Positions 1 through 4,949 of a stretch of 10,674 nt of DNA are shown piece after piece. The notes under the pieces were generated by a model. It was not told where the DNA came from, did no database searches, and saw only the letters and a list, made by a program, of their open reading frames with translations. Position 1 is the first letter of the stretch, and every line of letters starts with the position of its first letter. A program made the translations under genes and the position numbers. The DNA is from B4-G1 sp964393895 (GTDB lineage Bacteria; Chloroflexota; Anaerolineae; B4-G1): positions 1 to 10,674 of the forward strand of contig CAYMWP010000151.1 in the NCBI GenBank assembly GCA_964393895.1, given 5' to 3'.

Positions 1-19
1 CACGGATTGCTGCCTTTTG

Positions 20-421
20 TCAACTCAAGCTATGCACAATTTCAGATACACACCCCCAGGGAAATACCAGAGGCTCCCCCAGTTTATCCGGCGGCATCTC
101 GTTGATGGCGGCTTTAAACTGCTCCCGCGCCAGCTTCCACTCTTCGATCGTGTGGTCGTAGCTGAGCGCCTGGCGCGTTTCGACGGACTGGGCGTTGTAA
201 AAGTCAATGCCGCGCACCGCCAGAGCCGCCGGTTCTTCGCCGCCGGCGTGGGCGCGCAGCGAGGAGGAGGCGGCGTCGTCCCAGCCCGCGATGTGGGCGA
301 GGACCTCTTTTATCGTCCAGCCGGGATAGATTTCCATCTGGGTGTCAATGTCGGCTATCTCAGCCCACATCTTTTGACGGGCCTCGTCTAGTTGTTGAAT
401 GAGATGGGTTTTCTCTTCCAT
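20..421 (-). CDS. DinB-like protein, probably C-terminally truncated
   Basis: A 133-residue soluble helical protein. Residues 35-49 (GWTIKEVLAHIAGWDD) carry the signature of the DinB/DfsB-like four-helix-bundle superfamily, in which the first His of a metal site sits in the 'HIxGW' motif (His43 here). Related proteins act as metal-dependent thiol-transferase-like or damage-response enzymes; the substrate cannot be told here. The start is the ATG whose first base is also the last base of the upstream TGA stop (TGATG), with GGAG eight bases upstream inside that gene, so the two are translationally coupled. Family members usually run 150-170 residues and end in a helix rich in His and Glu that supplies the last metal ligand. 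Here the protein stops at ...WGCVSEIVHSLS, just where that helix should begin. This suggests truncation and perhaps loss of activity. The family call is fairly sure; the function is not. Confidence 0.72.
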   Translation of the reverse strand: MEEKTHLIQQLDEARQKMWAEIADIDTQMEIYPGWTIKEVLAHIAGWDDAASSSLRAHAGGEEPAALAVRGIDFYNAQSVETRQALSYDHTIEEWKLAREQFKAAINEMPPDKLGEPLVFPWGCVSEIVHSLS

Positions 422-837
422 CAGGCTTTCTCCGTTTGTTGGGGCTCCCTTTTCTTGAAATATACGATCACACTGCCGACTGCGCCGATCAGAAAGCCCG
501 GTGGACAGACTATGATGGCGATGATAAAGAACGCCGCGTGTAGAAATTCCAGCAATTGGTTCAACAGGATGACGCCCGCAGCCAATATCCCCAGCGCGTA
601 GAAGAGGTTGTGCAGCACAACAAAGATGGGGAATCCAATCAGCGACGCGCCCGCGAGGATCAGGAATCTCCTCACTTGCCGCCAGGTGTGTACGAAGGCG
701 AGGATCAGGGTGGCGGCTGCCACGTAGCACAGCGCTATTCCCGGCAGATTGTCGCTGATGCCGACGATAAAGGCGCTTAGCAACGAGATGCAACATATTC
801 CGATCAGGACGAGTGTTATTTTTCTGGACCGTGTCAT
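421..837 (-). CDS. small integral membrane protein of unknown function
   Basis: A 138-residue, very hydrophobic protein. Likely membrane segments are residues 7-26, 32-50, 56-77, 79-93 and 99-127, with short Arg-containing turns (WRQVRRF at 52-58) and a basic cytoplasmic-type tail (YFKKREPQQTEKA). That fits four or five helices. I recognise no named family and see no catalytic motif. The start is secure: AAGGAGG lies six bases before the ATG. It follows the MATE gene on the same strand by 60 bases, a gap that holds a strong hairpin (857-887), and it overlaps the DinB-like gene by one base. It is therefore probably co-transcribed with both. A role as an accessory membrane protein is only a guess from context. 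Confidence 0.7.
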   Translation of the reverse strand: MTRSRKITLVLIGICCISLLSAFIVGISDNLPGIALCYVAAATLILAFVHTWRQVRRFLILAGASLIGFPIFVVLHNLFYALGILAAGVILLNQLLEFLHAAFFIIAIIVCPPGFLIGAVGSVIVYFKKREPQQTEKA

Positions 838-856
838 TTCAATCCTCCTTGTAATT

Positions 857-887
857 GCTCAGCCTGGATCGTCGAATCCAGTCCAGG
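857..887. repeat. 31-bp hairpin repeat, copy A
   Basis: A near-palindrome whose core CTGGAT / ATCCAG forms a six-base stem (865-870 with 875-880, read on either strand with slight register choice). It matches 4788-4818 at 26 of 31 positions. It lies between the MATE stop and the ribosome binding site of the small membrane protein. No run of T follows on the minus strand, so it is not a classical terminator. It could be a REP-like element or a processing or attenuation hairpin. Confidence 0.5.
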
Positions 888-897
888 GAACGGTGGA

Positions 898-2283
898 TCA
901 GACCACGCGCCGCTTCCACCGCCCTAGTTGGAACCAGATGGCGAACAGCAGTCCGTTGGCCACGTTGGCGATGGCCCGGCCCCACCAGACACCCGCGACA
1001 CCCAGCCCTACCCAGTGAGCGAGGCCAAAGGCGAGCGGCGCTTCCATACCCCACAGCGTGAGCAAGTTGACCGCCATGGCCGGCGCCGTGTCTCCGGCGC
1101 CGTCGAATCCGCGCGCCAACACCACGCCCACGGCGGCCGGCACCAGCGACGGAGCCACGGTGCGCAAGCAGGCGGCGCCAATGTCCACTACCTGCGGTGT
1201 GGGATCAAAGAGTTCGATCAAAGGTTGGGCAAAGGCGAAGAGTAGAGTCGCTGCGACTGCCATATATCCAGCGGTGTAGGCATTGACCCACCAGGCGCTT
1301 TGTTCTGCCCGCTTCGGCTTACGCGCGCCTAGGTTTTGCCCTACCAGCGTCCCGGCGGCGTTGCCCAGGCCAAAGCTGGGGATGAGGGCTATCAGCAGCA
1401 TCCGGTTGGCCACCCCGTACCCGGCCGTGGCAAAAGTCCCGTACAGCCCTACCAGCCCCACGATGACCAGCCGGGAGGAAGAGCGCAGCGTCATCTGCAC
1501 CGTGCTGGGCAGCGCTATGCGGATAATCTTGAGCATCAGGGGAAAATCGGGTCTCAGGTTGCGCAAGTTGATGCCGATGCGCGCCCGCCCGCTCAAGAGG
1601 ACGGCGAATTGCAGGGCCACTCCCGCGCCAAAGCCCAGGATGGTGCCCCACGCGCTCCCGGCGACTCCCAGTGCAGGGAACGGCCCCCATCCAAAGAGCA
1701 GCACGTACTCCGACGCGACGGTGACGGCCGTGGATAGGAACAACACCTTCATCGCCAGCCGGGCCTCCCCCGCGCCGCGCAGCATAGAGTTGATGACAAA
1801 GATGAGGATCAAGGTGAAAAGCCCGCTCATAGTGATGCGGAGATAGGCGAGTCCCAGGGGCAAGACCTGAGCGTCTGCTCCCAGGAGCGTCAGCAGTGGG
1901 CGGGCCAGCAGTATGCCCAACACGCCCAGCAGGAGCGACATGATCAGCCCCAGCAGGATGGTCTGCCAGGTGGCGTGCTCCGCCGCTGCCCTATCCCGCT
2001 CACCGATGCGCCGGGCCACCACCGCCATCCCGCCGATGCCGAGTCCATTAGCCAGGCTGTTCAACATCCAGCGGATGGTGATGCTGATGGTCACGGCCGC
2101 CAGCGCCGCCGACCCCAACTTGCCCACCCACAGGGTGTCCAGAATCTGGGAGACGTTGATGACGCCCATCTCCAGGATCATTGGGAGCGCCAGATGCCAG
2201 ATGTTATGGTGCAGGCTGCCGCTGGTCAGGTCGCGGCTTGAAGATCTGCTCGTTGTCGTTGTCACATCTATCGTCTTTGCCAA
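898..2283 (-). CDS. MATE-family multidrug/organic cation efflux transporter
   Basis: A 461-residue inner-membrane antiporter of the MatE family (NorM/DinF-like), expected to export drugs, dyes or metabolites in exchange for Na+ or H+. About twelve membrane segments fall in two homologous lobes (about 25-235 and 245-455). The internal repeat is visible: LRGAGEARLAM (168-178) matches RGFDGAGDTAPAM (391-403), and VARRIGERD (89-97) matches VGQNLGARK (314-322). Both are usual MATE positions. Length is normal for the family. The start is uncertain. The first codon available is TTG, two codons after the TAA stop of the esterase gene and in the same frame; a GTG at codon 7 is the alternative. Neither has a good Shine-Dalgarno sequence, so translation probably depends on ribosomes ending the esterase gene. 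The family is certain, the substrate unknown. Confidence 0.93.
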   Translation of the reverse strand: MAKTIDVTTTTSRSSSRDLTSGSLHHNIWHLALPMILEMGVINVSQILDTLWVGKLGSAALAAVTISITIRWMLNSLANGLGIGGMAVVARRIGERDRAAAEHATWQTILLGLIMSLLLGVLGILLARPLLTLLGADAQVLPLGLAYLRITMSGLFTLILIFVINSMLRGAGEARLAMKVLFLSTAVTVASEYVLLFGWGPFPALGVAGSAWGTILGFGAGVALQFAVLLSGRARIGINLRNLRPDFPLMLKIIRIALPSTVQMTLRSSSRLVIVGLVGLYGTFATAGYGVANRMLLIALIPSFGLGNAAGTLVGQNLGARKPKRAEQSAWWVNAYTAGYMAVAATLLFAFAQPLIELFDPTPQVVDIGAACLRTVAPSLVPAAVGVVLARGFDGAGDTAPAMAVNLLTLWGMEAPLAFGLAHWVGLGVAGVWWGRAIANVANGLLFAIWFQLGRWKRRVV

Positions 2284-2289
2284 AGAACG

Positions 2290-3285
2290 TTACCAGCCGT
2301 CTGCATAAAAGGCCAGGTACTCGGTCACGCCCGCCGACCAGAGCCAGACAGAGTGCCCGCCGCTGCGCACGACGAACTTGTGGGCGAGACCCTGCTCTTC
2401 CAAAGCCTGGTCTAGTTCCTCGGCGCCTTCCCTCGCCCAGTCCGCGTCGCCAGCATCCAGGTAGATGCGCAGGGCGGCCACGCCCGGCGCATCCAGGAGA
2501 TAGAATGGATCGTAGATCGCCGGGGCCATGTTGACCGAGAGGGCGGGGCTGTGCGCACCCACTGCTGCAAAGACGTCGGGGTAGCGGAAACCGATCTCTA
2601 GCGCCCAGACCCCGCCCCGCGATATGCCGCCGATGGCCCGCCCCTCTCGCTCCGCCCAGGTGCGGTAGGTCGCGTCCACGTGGGGGATCAGGTCGTTGAC
2701 CATCTGCCCCTCGAAGGAGCGGTCGCCGCCGCTGGTGTTGACGTATACTCCCTCCGATCCCCTGGGCTGGACGATGATGAAGGGGGGCAGCGCGCCGGTT
2801 TGGATGCCGGCGTCGGCGCTCTCTTCGGCGCCCATGCCGTCCCAGTGGGCCGCCTCGTAGGGCCAGCCGTGGAGCAAGTAGAGCACCGGGTAGCGCTCGT
2901 CGCTCTGATCGTAGCCGGGTGGGAGGTAGACGCGGTAGTGCTCGTCCTGGCCCGTCGTCGGGCTAAAGTAGACGTGCTCTTCCACCTGGCCCGCCAGTTC
3001 GAGTGTGGGCGTGGTGGTGGGCGTGACGACCGGTCGCTCGATGGGGCTCACCGGGGGTGTGGGAGTCTGGGGAGGGGGCGGTGGTGGAGTGGGGGAGGGG
3101 ACGGGCGATAGCGTGTTGGTTGGGAGGGGCGATAGTGTTATGGTCGGCGTGGGAGATGGTGTGAGGGTGAGAGTGGGGGGAGGGGATTCGGGAAGTGGGT
3201 GCACCCACACCCACAGTGCGATGACCGTAGTCAGCGCGACGACTGCCAGCCCACGCCATAGCCACCTGGTTGCGTTTTGGCGCAC
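2290..3285 (-). CDS. membrane-anchored alpha/beta-hydrolase, putative esterase (esterase D-like family)
   Basis: A 331-residue surface esterase. Residues 12-28 form an uncleaved anchor or signal segment (LWRGLAVVALTTVIALWVW), residues 30-95 a Ser/Thr/Pro-rich spacer, and the rest an alpha/beta-hydrolase of the putative esterase family (PF00756). Visible elements are HGW (139-141, oxyanion region), the nucleophile elbow GGISRGG (Ser222), an acid candidate in DAGDAD (Asp282 most likely) and the catalytic His in GGHSVW (His311). Members hydrolyse carboxyl esters such as feruloyl, acetyl or siderophore esters; the substrate is not deducible. Start choice: GTG at 3285 has GAGGAG six bases upstream. 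The longer option, GTG at 3303, has only a weak GGGA, and the good ribosome site lies inside that extension, so I prefer 3285. It is the first gene of the four-gene minus-strand cluster and ends six bases before the MATE start. Confidence 0.9.
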   Translation of the reverse strand: MRQNATRWLWRGLAVVALTTVIALWVWVHPLPESPPPTLTLTPSPTPTITLSPLPTNTLSPVPSPTPPPPPPQTPTPPVSPIERPVVTPTTTPTLELAGQVEEHVYFSPTTGQDEHYRVYLPPGYDQSDERYPVLYLLHGWPYEAAHWDGMGAEESADAGIQTGALPPFIIVQPRGSEGVYVNTSGGDRSFEGQMVNDLIPHVDATYRTWAEREGRAIGGISRGGVWALEIGFRYPDVFAAVGAHSPALSVNMAPAIYDPFYLLDAPGVAALRIYLDAGDADWAREGAEELDQALEEQGLAHKFVVRSGGHSVWLWSAGVTEYLAFYADGW

Positions 3286-3291
3286 TGATTG

Positions 3292-3297
3292 CTCCTC
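3292..3297 (-). promoter_or_regulatory. ribosome binding site that fixes the esterase start
   Basis: On the minus strand this reads GAGGAG and ends six bases before GTG 3285. It lies within the first codons of the alternative GTG 3303 reading, so it argues for the shorter protein. Confidence 0.6.
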
Positions 3298-3351
3298 ATT
3301 CACTCAGCAAATCCCGATCTCATTTTACGACTCCTGAAAAAAGCGAGAATT

Positions 3352-3382
3352 TCACCACGGAGGCACGGAGAAGTACAGAGAA
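3352..3382. repeat. short imperfect direct repeat of CACGGAG units
   Basis: Three degenerate units follow one another: CACGGAGG, CACGGAGAA, then GTACAGAGAA. The stretch lies in AT-richer non-coding DNA between the esterase and the attC-like site. I have the impression that similar 'CACGGAGGCACGGAG' runs are scattered in many environmental bacterial genomes, but this is memory and not checked. No coding or regulatory role is visible. The rest of 3383-3478 shows nothing I can name. Confidence 0.45.
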
Positions 3383-3478
3383 TTTGACATTGAGGTTGAG
3401 AAATTCAGTTGTTCAACACAGTTTTCTCAAAGTCTCAAGCTGCTGTTTTTCGACATTTTCACTTTATCGTCTGTTTGC

Positions 3479-3594
3479 ACATAACGGCCGAATTGAGCCA
3501 CCCGCGCCGACCCATGCAAGACCACCAACAAATGCAAAAGCGCCGCTGGTAAGGAGCGCCGAAGGCGCGGGTCGGCTCCAATGAGTTGTTAGCC
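3479..3594 (-). mobile_element. attC-like integron recombination site
   Basis: A 116-nt imperfect palindrome best read on the minus strand. Outer core boxes are GGCTAAC (3594-3588) and GTTATGT (3485-3479), each one base off the RYYYAAC/GTTRRRY consensus, and their TAAC/GTTA parts pair. Inside lie short unpaired spacers (3583-3587 and 3486-3491). Next comes a 17-pair stem between 3564-3582 and 3492-3508, interrupted by exactly two single unpaired bases on one arm (3573 and 3578). A 55-base variable terminal region closes it. Core boxes, unpaired spacer, two extrahelical bases on one arm and a variable tip are the known attC plan. On the minus strand the segment ACTCATTGGAGCCGACC resembles the corresponding part of the aadA-type attC as I recall it. 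It starts 13 bases after the toxin stop, in cassette orientation. An alternative pairing of GCCGACCC with GGGTCGGC also exists. Confidence 0.65.
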
Positions 3595-3607
3595 TGTGCC
3601 CCCACTA

Positions 3608-3871
3608 TTACGAGAAGAAACGCTCATAGTCATCGTGACTCCCAATCCAGAACCACGTGACCGTGTCGCTCTCAAGGACACCTAACGCACGATACCCTAG
3701 CGTTACCCTAACTGACCAGATGTCTTCTTCGGTGCTGATGCACTTGAAATGGAGAGAGGGATGAAAGGGGTTCTTCGTCCACAAACGGAAGGCTTTTCTG
3801 GCCCTAGCCCTGATCTGGCGATCGAGACTTCTGTACGCCTTCCAGAAAGAGGGAAGAGTTGCGGACTTCAT
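3608..3871 (-). CDS. type II toxin, RelE/ParE superfamily
   Basis: An 87-residue basic protein that fits the RelE/ParE/HigB toxin fold. It has an N-terminal helical half rich in Arg/Lys (residues 8-33), then NPFHPSLHFK (34-43), WSVRVTLGYRALG (52-64) and the C-terminal strand and tail WFWIGSHDDYERFF (73-86), a typical ending of this superfamily. Relatives either cleave mRNA on the ribosome (RelE/HigB) or inhibit gyrase (ParE); this sequence alone does not decide which. The start is ATG 3871, which overlaps the antitoxin stop by four bases (ATGA), a tight coupling typical of toxin-antitoxin operons. A longer in-frame reading up to 3979 only runs through the antitoxin gene and is rejected. An attC-like site follows 13 bases after the TAA stop. 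Confidence 0.86.
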   Translation of the reverse strand: MKSATLPSFWKAYRSLDRQIRARARKAFRLWTKNPFHPSLHFKCISTEEDIWSVRVTLGYRALGVLESDTVTWFWIGSHDDYERFFS

Positions 3872-4098
3872 AGCCGAGTGTAGTCCATTGGTTCCGCGAG
3901 ACCAGTGGCGATTTCCTGCTTTGCCCGTCGCGCGGCCACGACGAGCTGTTTCTGCGTCCGCTGGAACTGAGTATCCCATTCGACGTCGTCTTGCATCTCT
4001 GCGATATACTCACGGAGATGCTCCATTACCTGGGCTTGCGTTGTCTCTGGCAACACCTCCAACATCTTGACCATTGTGGCAATGGCTGTAGACATCAT
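3868..4098 (-). CDS. putative antitoxin of the RelE/ParE-type pair
   Basis: A 76-residue, mostly helical protein: residues 8-36 (TMVKMLEVLPETT... VMEHLREYIAEM) look like one long amphipathic region, followed by WDTQFQRTQKQLVVAARRAKQEI (41-63) and a short acidic-aromatic tail (EPMDYTRL). I recognise the general style 'LPE-x-x-Q-x-x-V-x-x-x-L-R' of small proteins encoded just upstream of RelE-like toxins, but I cannot assign a named DNA-binding fold such as ribbon-helix-helix, Phd or HTH. The antitoxin role is inferred from size, gene order and the four-base overlap with the toxin. The start is one of two adjacent ATG codons (4098 or 4095); AAAGGAGG lies six to seven bases before the first. I see no convincing promoter in the 100 bases upstream. 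Confidence 0.75.
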   Translation of the reverse strand: MMSTAIATMVKMLEVLPETTQAQVMEHLREYIAEMQDDVEWDTQFQRTQKQLVVAARRAKQEIATGLAEPMDYTRL

Positions 4099-4232
4099 AG
4101 CAGACCTCCTTTAATCGAACCTATCAGTCTTGCCTCAGGAATAGCCTGGCGGTACTCACACTCTACCATAGAGGTTGGGTTTACGCAACTCGACGCACAG
4201 GATTTCCCCTTACACATCCACAGCCTGGCGCC

Positions 4233-4265
4233 GTTAGCGCGGGACGCGAAGCGTTCCGCGCTAAC
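4233..4265. repeat. 33-bp near-perfect palindrome (15-bp arms, GAA loop)
   Basis: Arms GTTAGCGCGGGACGC (4233-4247) and GCGTTCCGCGCTAAC (4251-4265) pair at 14 of 15 positions, the exception being a G-T wobble, around the triloop GAA. No T-run follows on either strand, and it lies upstream of both flanking genes, so it is not an ordinary terminator. The GTTAG/CTAAC ends resemble integron core boxes, but the tight hairpin is not an attC plan. A REP-like mobile palindrome or a protein-binding site is possible. Confidence 0.6.
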
Positions 4266-4343
4266 TACTGATTATATGGACGTTCGTCCGTCCTAACCGC
4301 TTGTATACGGAAACGACACCCCACCCATAATTATACCTAACAA

Positions 4344-4437
4344 CGGCCCGCGCACAAACACGCCCTGCGGCTACGGACAATCCGTCCCCCCCAGGGCAAG
4401 CAGTGATCGCCGCCCCGCAAAAGGGAGGGGCGGGCCG
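4344..4437. repeat. nested inverted-repeat region of unknown role
   Basis: Three stems nest inside each other: CGGCCCGC/GCGGGCCG (4344-4351 with 4430-4437), GCCCTG/CAGGGC (4362-4367 with 4392-4397) and ACGGA/TCCGT (4373-4377 with 4381-4385). A fourth stem, CCGCCCC/GGGGCGG (4410-4416 with 4427-4433), competes with the outer one. The region is non-coding and lies about 250 bases upstream of the clpC promoter. I match it to no known RNA family. The remainder of 4099-4575 shows no gene. Confidence 0.35.
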
Positions 4438-4575
4438 CGCAACACTTTTCCGTGCCAGAAGGAGTCGCTCGGACGGTAAGAGTATTTGCGCGAAAATGAG
4501 TGTTGGTTGCCGCGCCGAGAGTTGACGATGAAGAGTAAAGTAGCGTGGTTCTTATACAAATCCAATAGAACGCTA

Positions 4576-4604
4576 TTGCTTCTCTAACGGAGAGGCGGTA
4601 CAAT
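4576..4604 (+). promoter_or_regulatory. weak candidate promoter upstream of clpC
   Basis: TTGCTT (4576-4581) and TACAAT (4599-4604) are separated by 17 bases. Inside the spacer is a small inverted repeat, CTCTAACGGAGAG, which could be an operator. It is followed by hairpins AGAGCG/CGCTCT (4618-4635) and GCGCA/TGCGC (4663-4675). If used, it would give clpC a second, longer leader. Confidence 0.25.
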
Positions 4605-4688
4605 GATGCGATGGTGTAGAGCGCCGTTACGCTCTCGTGATCCGGCGGCGCGGTTACACCCGGCGCACGATGCGCACATCCTTAACCG

Positions 4689-4717
4689 TTGCCCGTCGGC
4701 GCAATGTGGGGTATAAT
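4689..4717 (+). promoter_or_regulatory. sigma70-type promoter of clpC
   Basis: TTGCCC (4689-4694) and a perfect TATAAT (4712-4717) have the ideal 17-base spacing. Transcription would start near 4724, giving a leader of about 225 bases before clpC. No CIRCE (TTAGCACTC repeat), CtsR or HspR operator is visible around it, so classical heat-shock repression is not supported by the sequence. Confidence 0.6.
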
Positions 4718-4742
4718 TTCAAGGTGGGGTTACTGTTCCGGT

Positions 4743-4897
4743 ACCGCCTGTTTTACGGCGGTGCTAAAAAGCACGCAACTGCCAGCCGCTCGGCCTGGAT
4801 TGTCAAATCCGGGCCAGGAGCTGTAAATTCCAATGGTTATCGGCCATAAACTGGCGTCTCTGAGCCATCCGCCCACCGGATCACCCGATCCGGCGGG
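4743..4897 (+). promoter_or_regulatory. structured 5' leader of clpC (several hairpins)
   Basis: Within the predicted transcript are ACCGCC/GGCGGT (4743-4748 with 4757-4762), GTGC/GCAC (4761-4764 with 4771-4774), the repeat hairpin GGCCTGGATT/AATCCGGGCC (4792-4801 with 4806-4815), and CCGGATC/GATCCGG with an ACCC loop (4876-4882 with 4887-4893), which extends by three pairs across one mismatch. The density of stems suggests a regulated leader such as an RNA thermometer, attenuator or protein-binding RNA, but I match it to no known riboswitch. None of the stems is followed by a T-run. Confidence 0.4.
4788..4818. repeat. 31-bp hairpin repeat, copy B
   Basis: It shares 26 of 31 positions with 857-887; the shared core reads GCCTGGAT, then GTC, then AATCC, ending in CCAGG. 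The differences at stem positions largely keep the pairing through G-T wobble, as expected if the hairpin matters. This copy lies in the clpC leader. An outer CAGC/GCTG pair (4783-4786 with 4820-4823) extends the cruciform. Confidence 0.5.
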
Positions 4898-4949
4898 AAC
4901 GGCCGAGTAGTCTAAAAGCACGACGTGTGAGTTGACGGAGGATTCTATA

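Noticed and set aside
857..887. T-arm-like sequence (GGATTCGA on the minus strand) suggesting a tRNA
   Set aside because: The stem closes around an eight-base loop with an A-A apposition where tRNA needs G-C, and no acceptor, D or anticodon arms surround it.
3005..3337. Plus-strand Gly/Val-rich open frame (GVGVGG repeats)
   Set aside because: It is the reverse complement of the Thr/Pro spacer codons of the esterase gene, not a gene or a repeat array.
3872..3979. N-terminal extension of the toxin reading frame
   Set aside because: It runs wholly through the antitoxin gene; the ATG at 3871 with the four-base overlap and the RelE/ParE length supports the shorter protein.
4740..4780. GTGCTAAAAAGCAC as a possible CIRCE (HrcA) operator
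   Set aside because: CIRCE needs TTAGCACTC and GAGTGCTAA with a nine-base spacer; only a short GTGC/GCAC stem is present.
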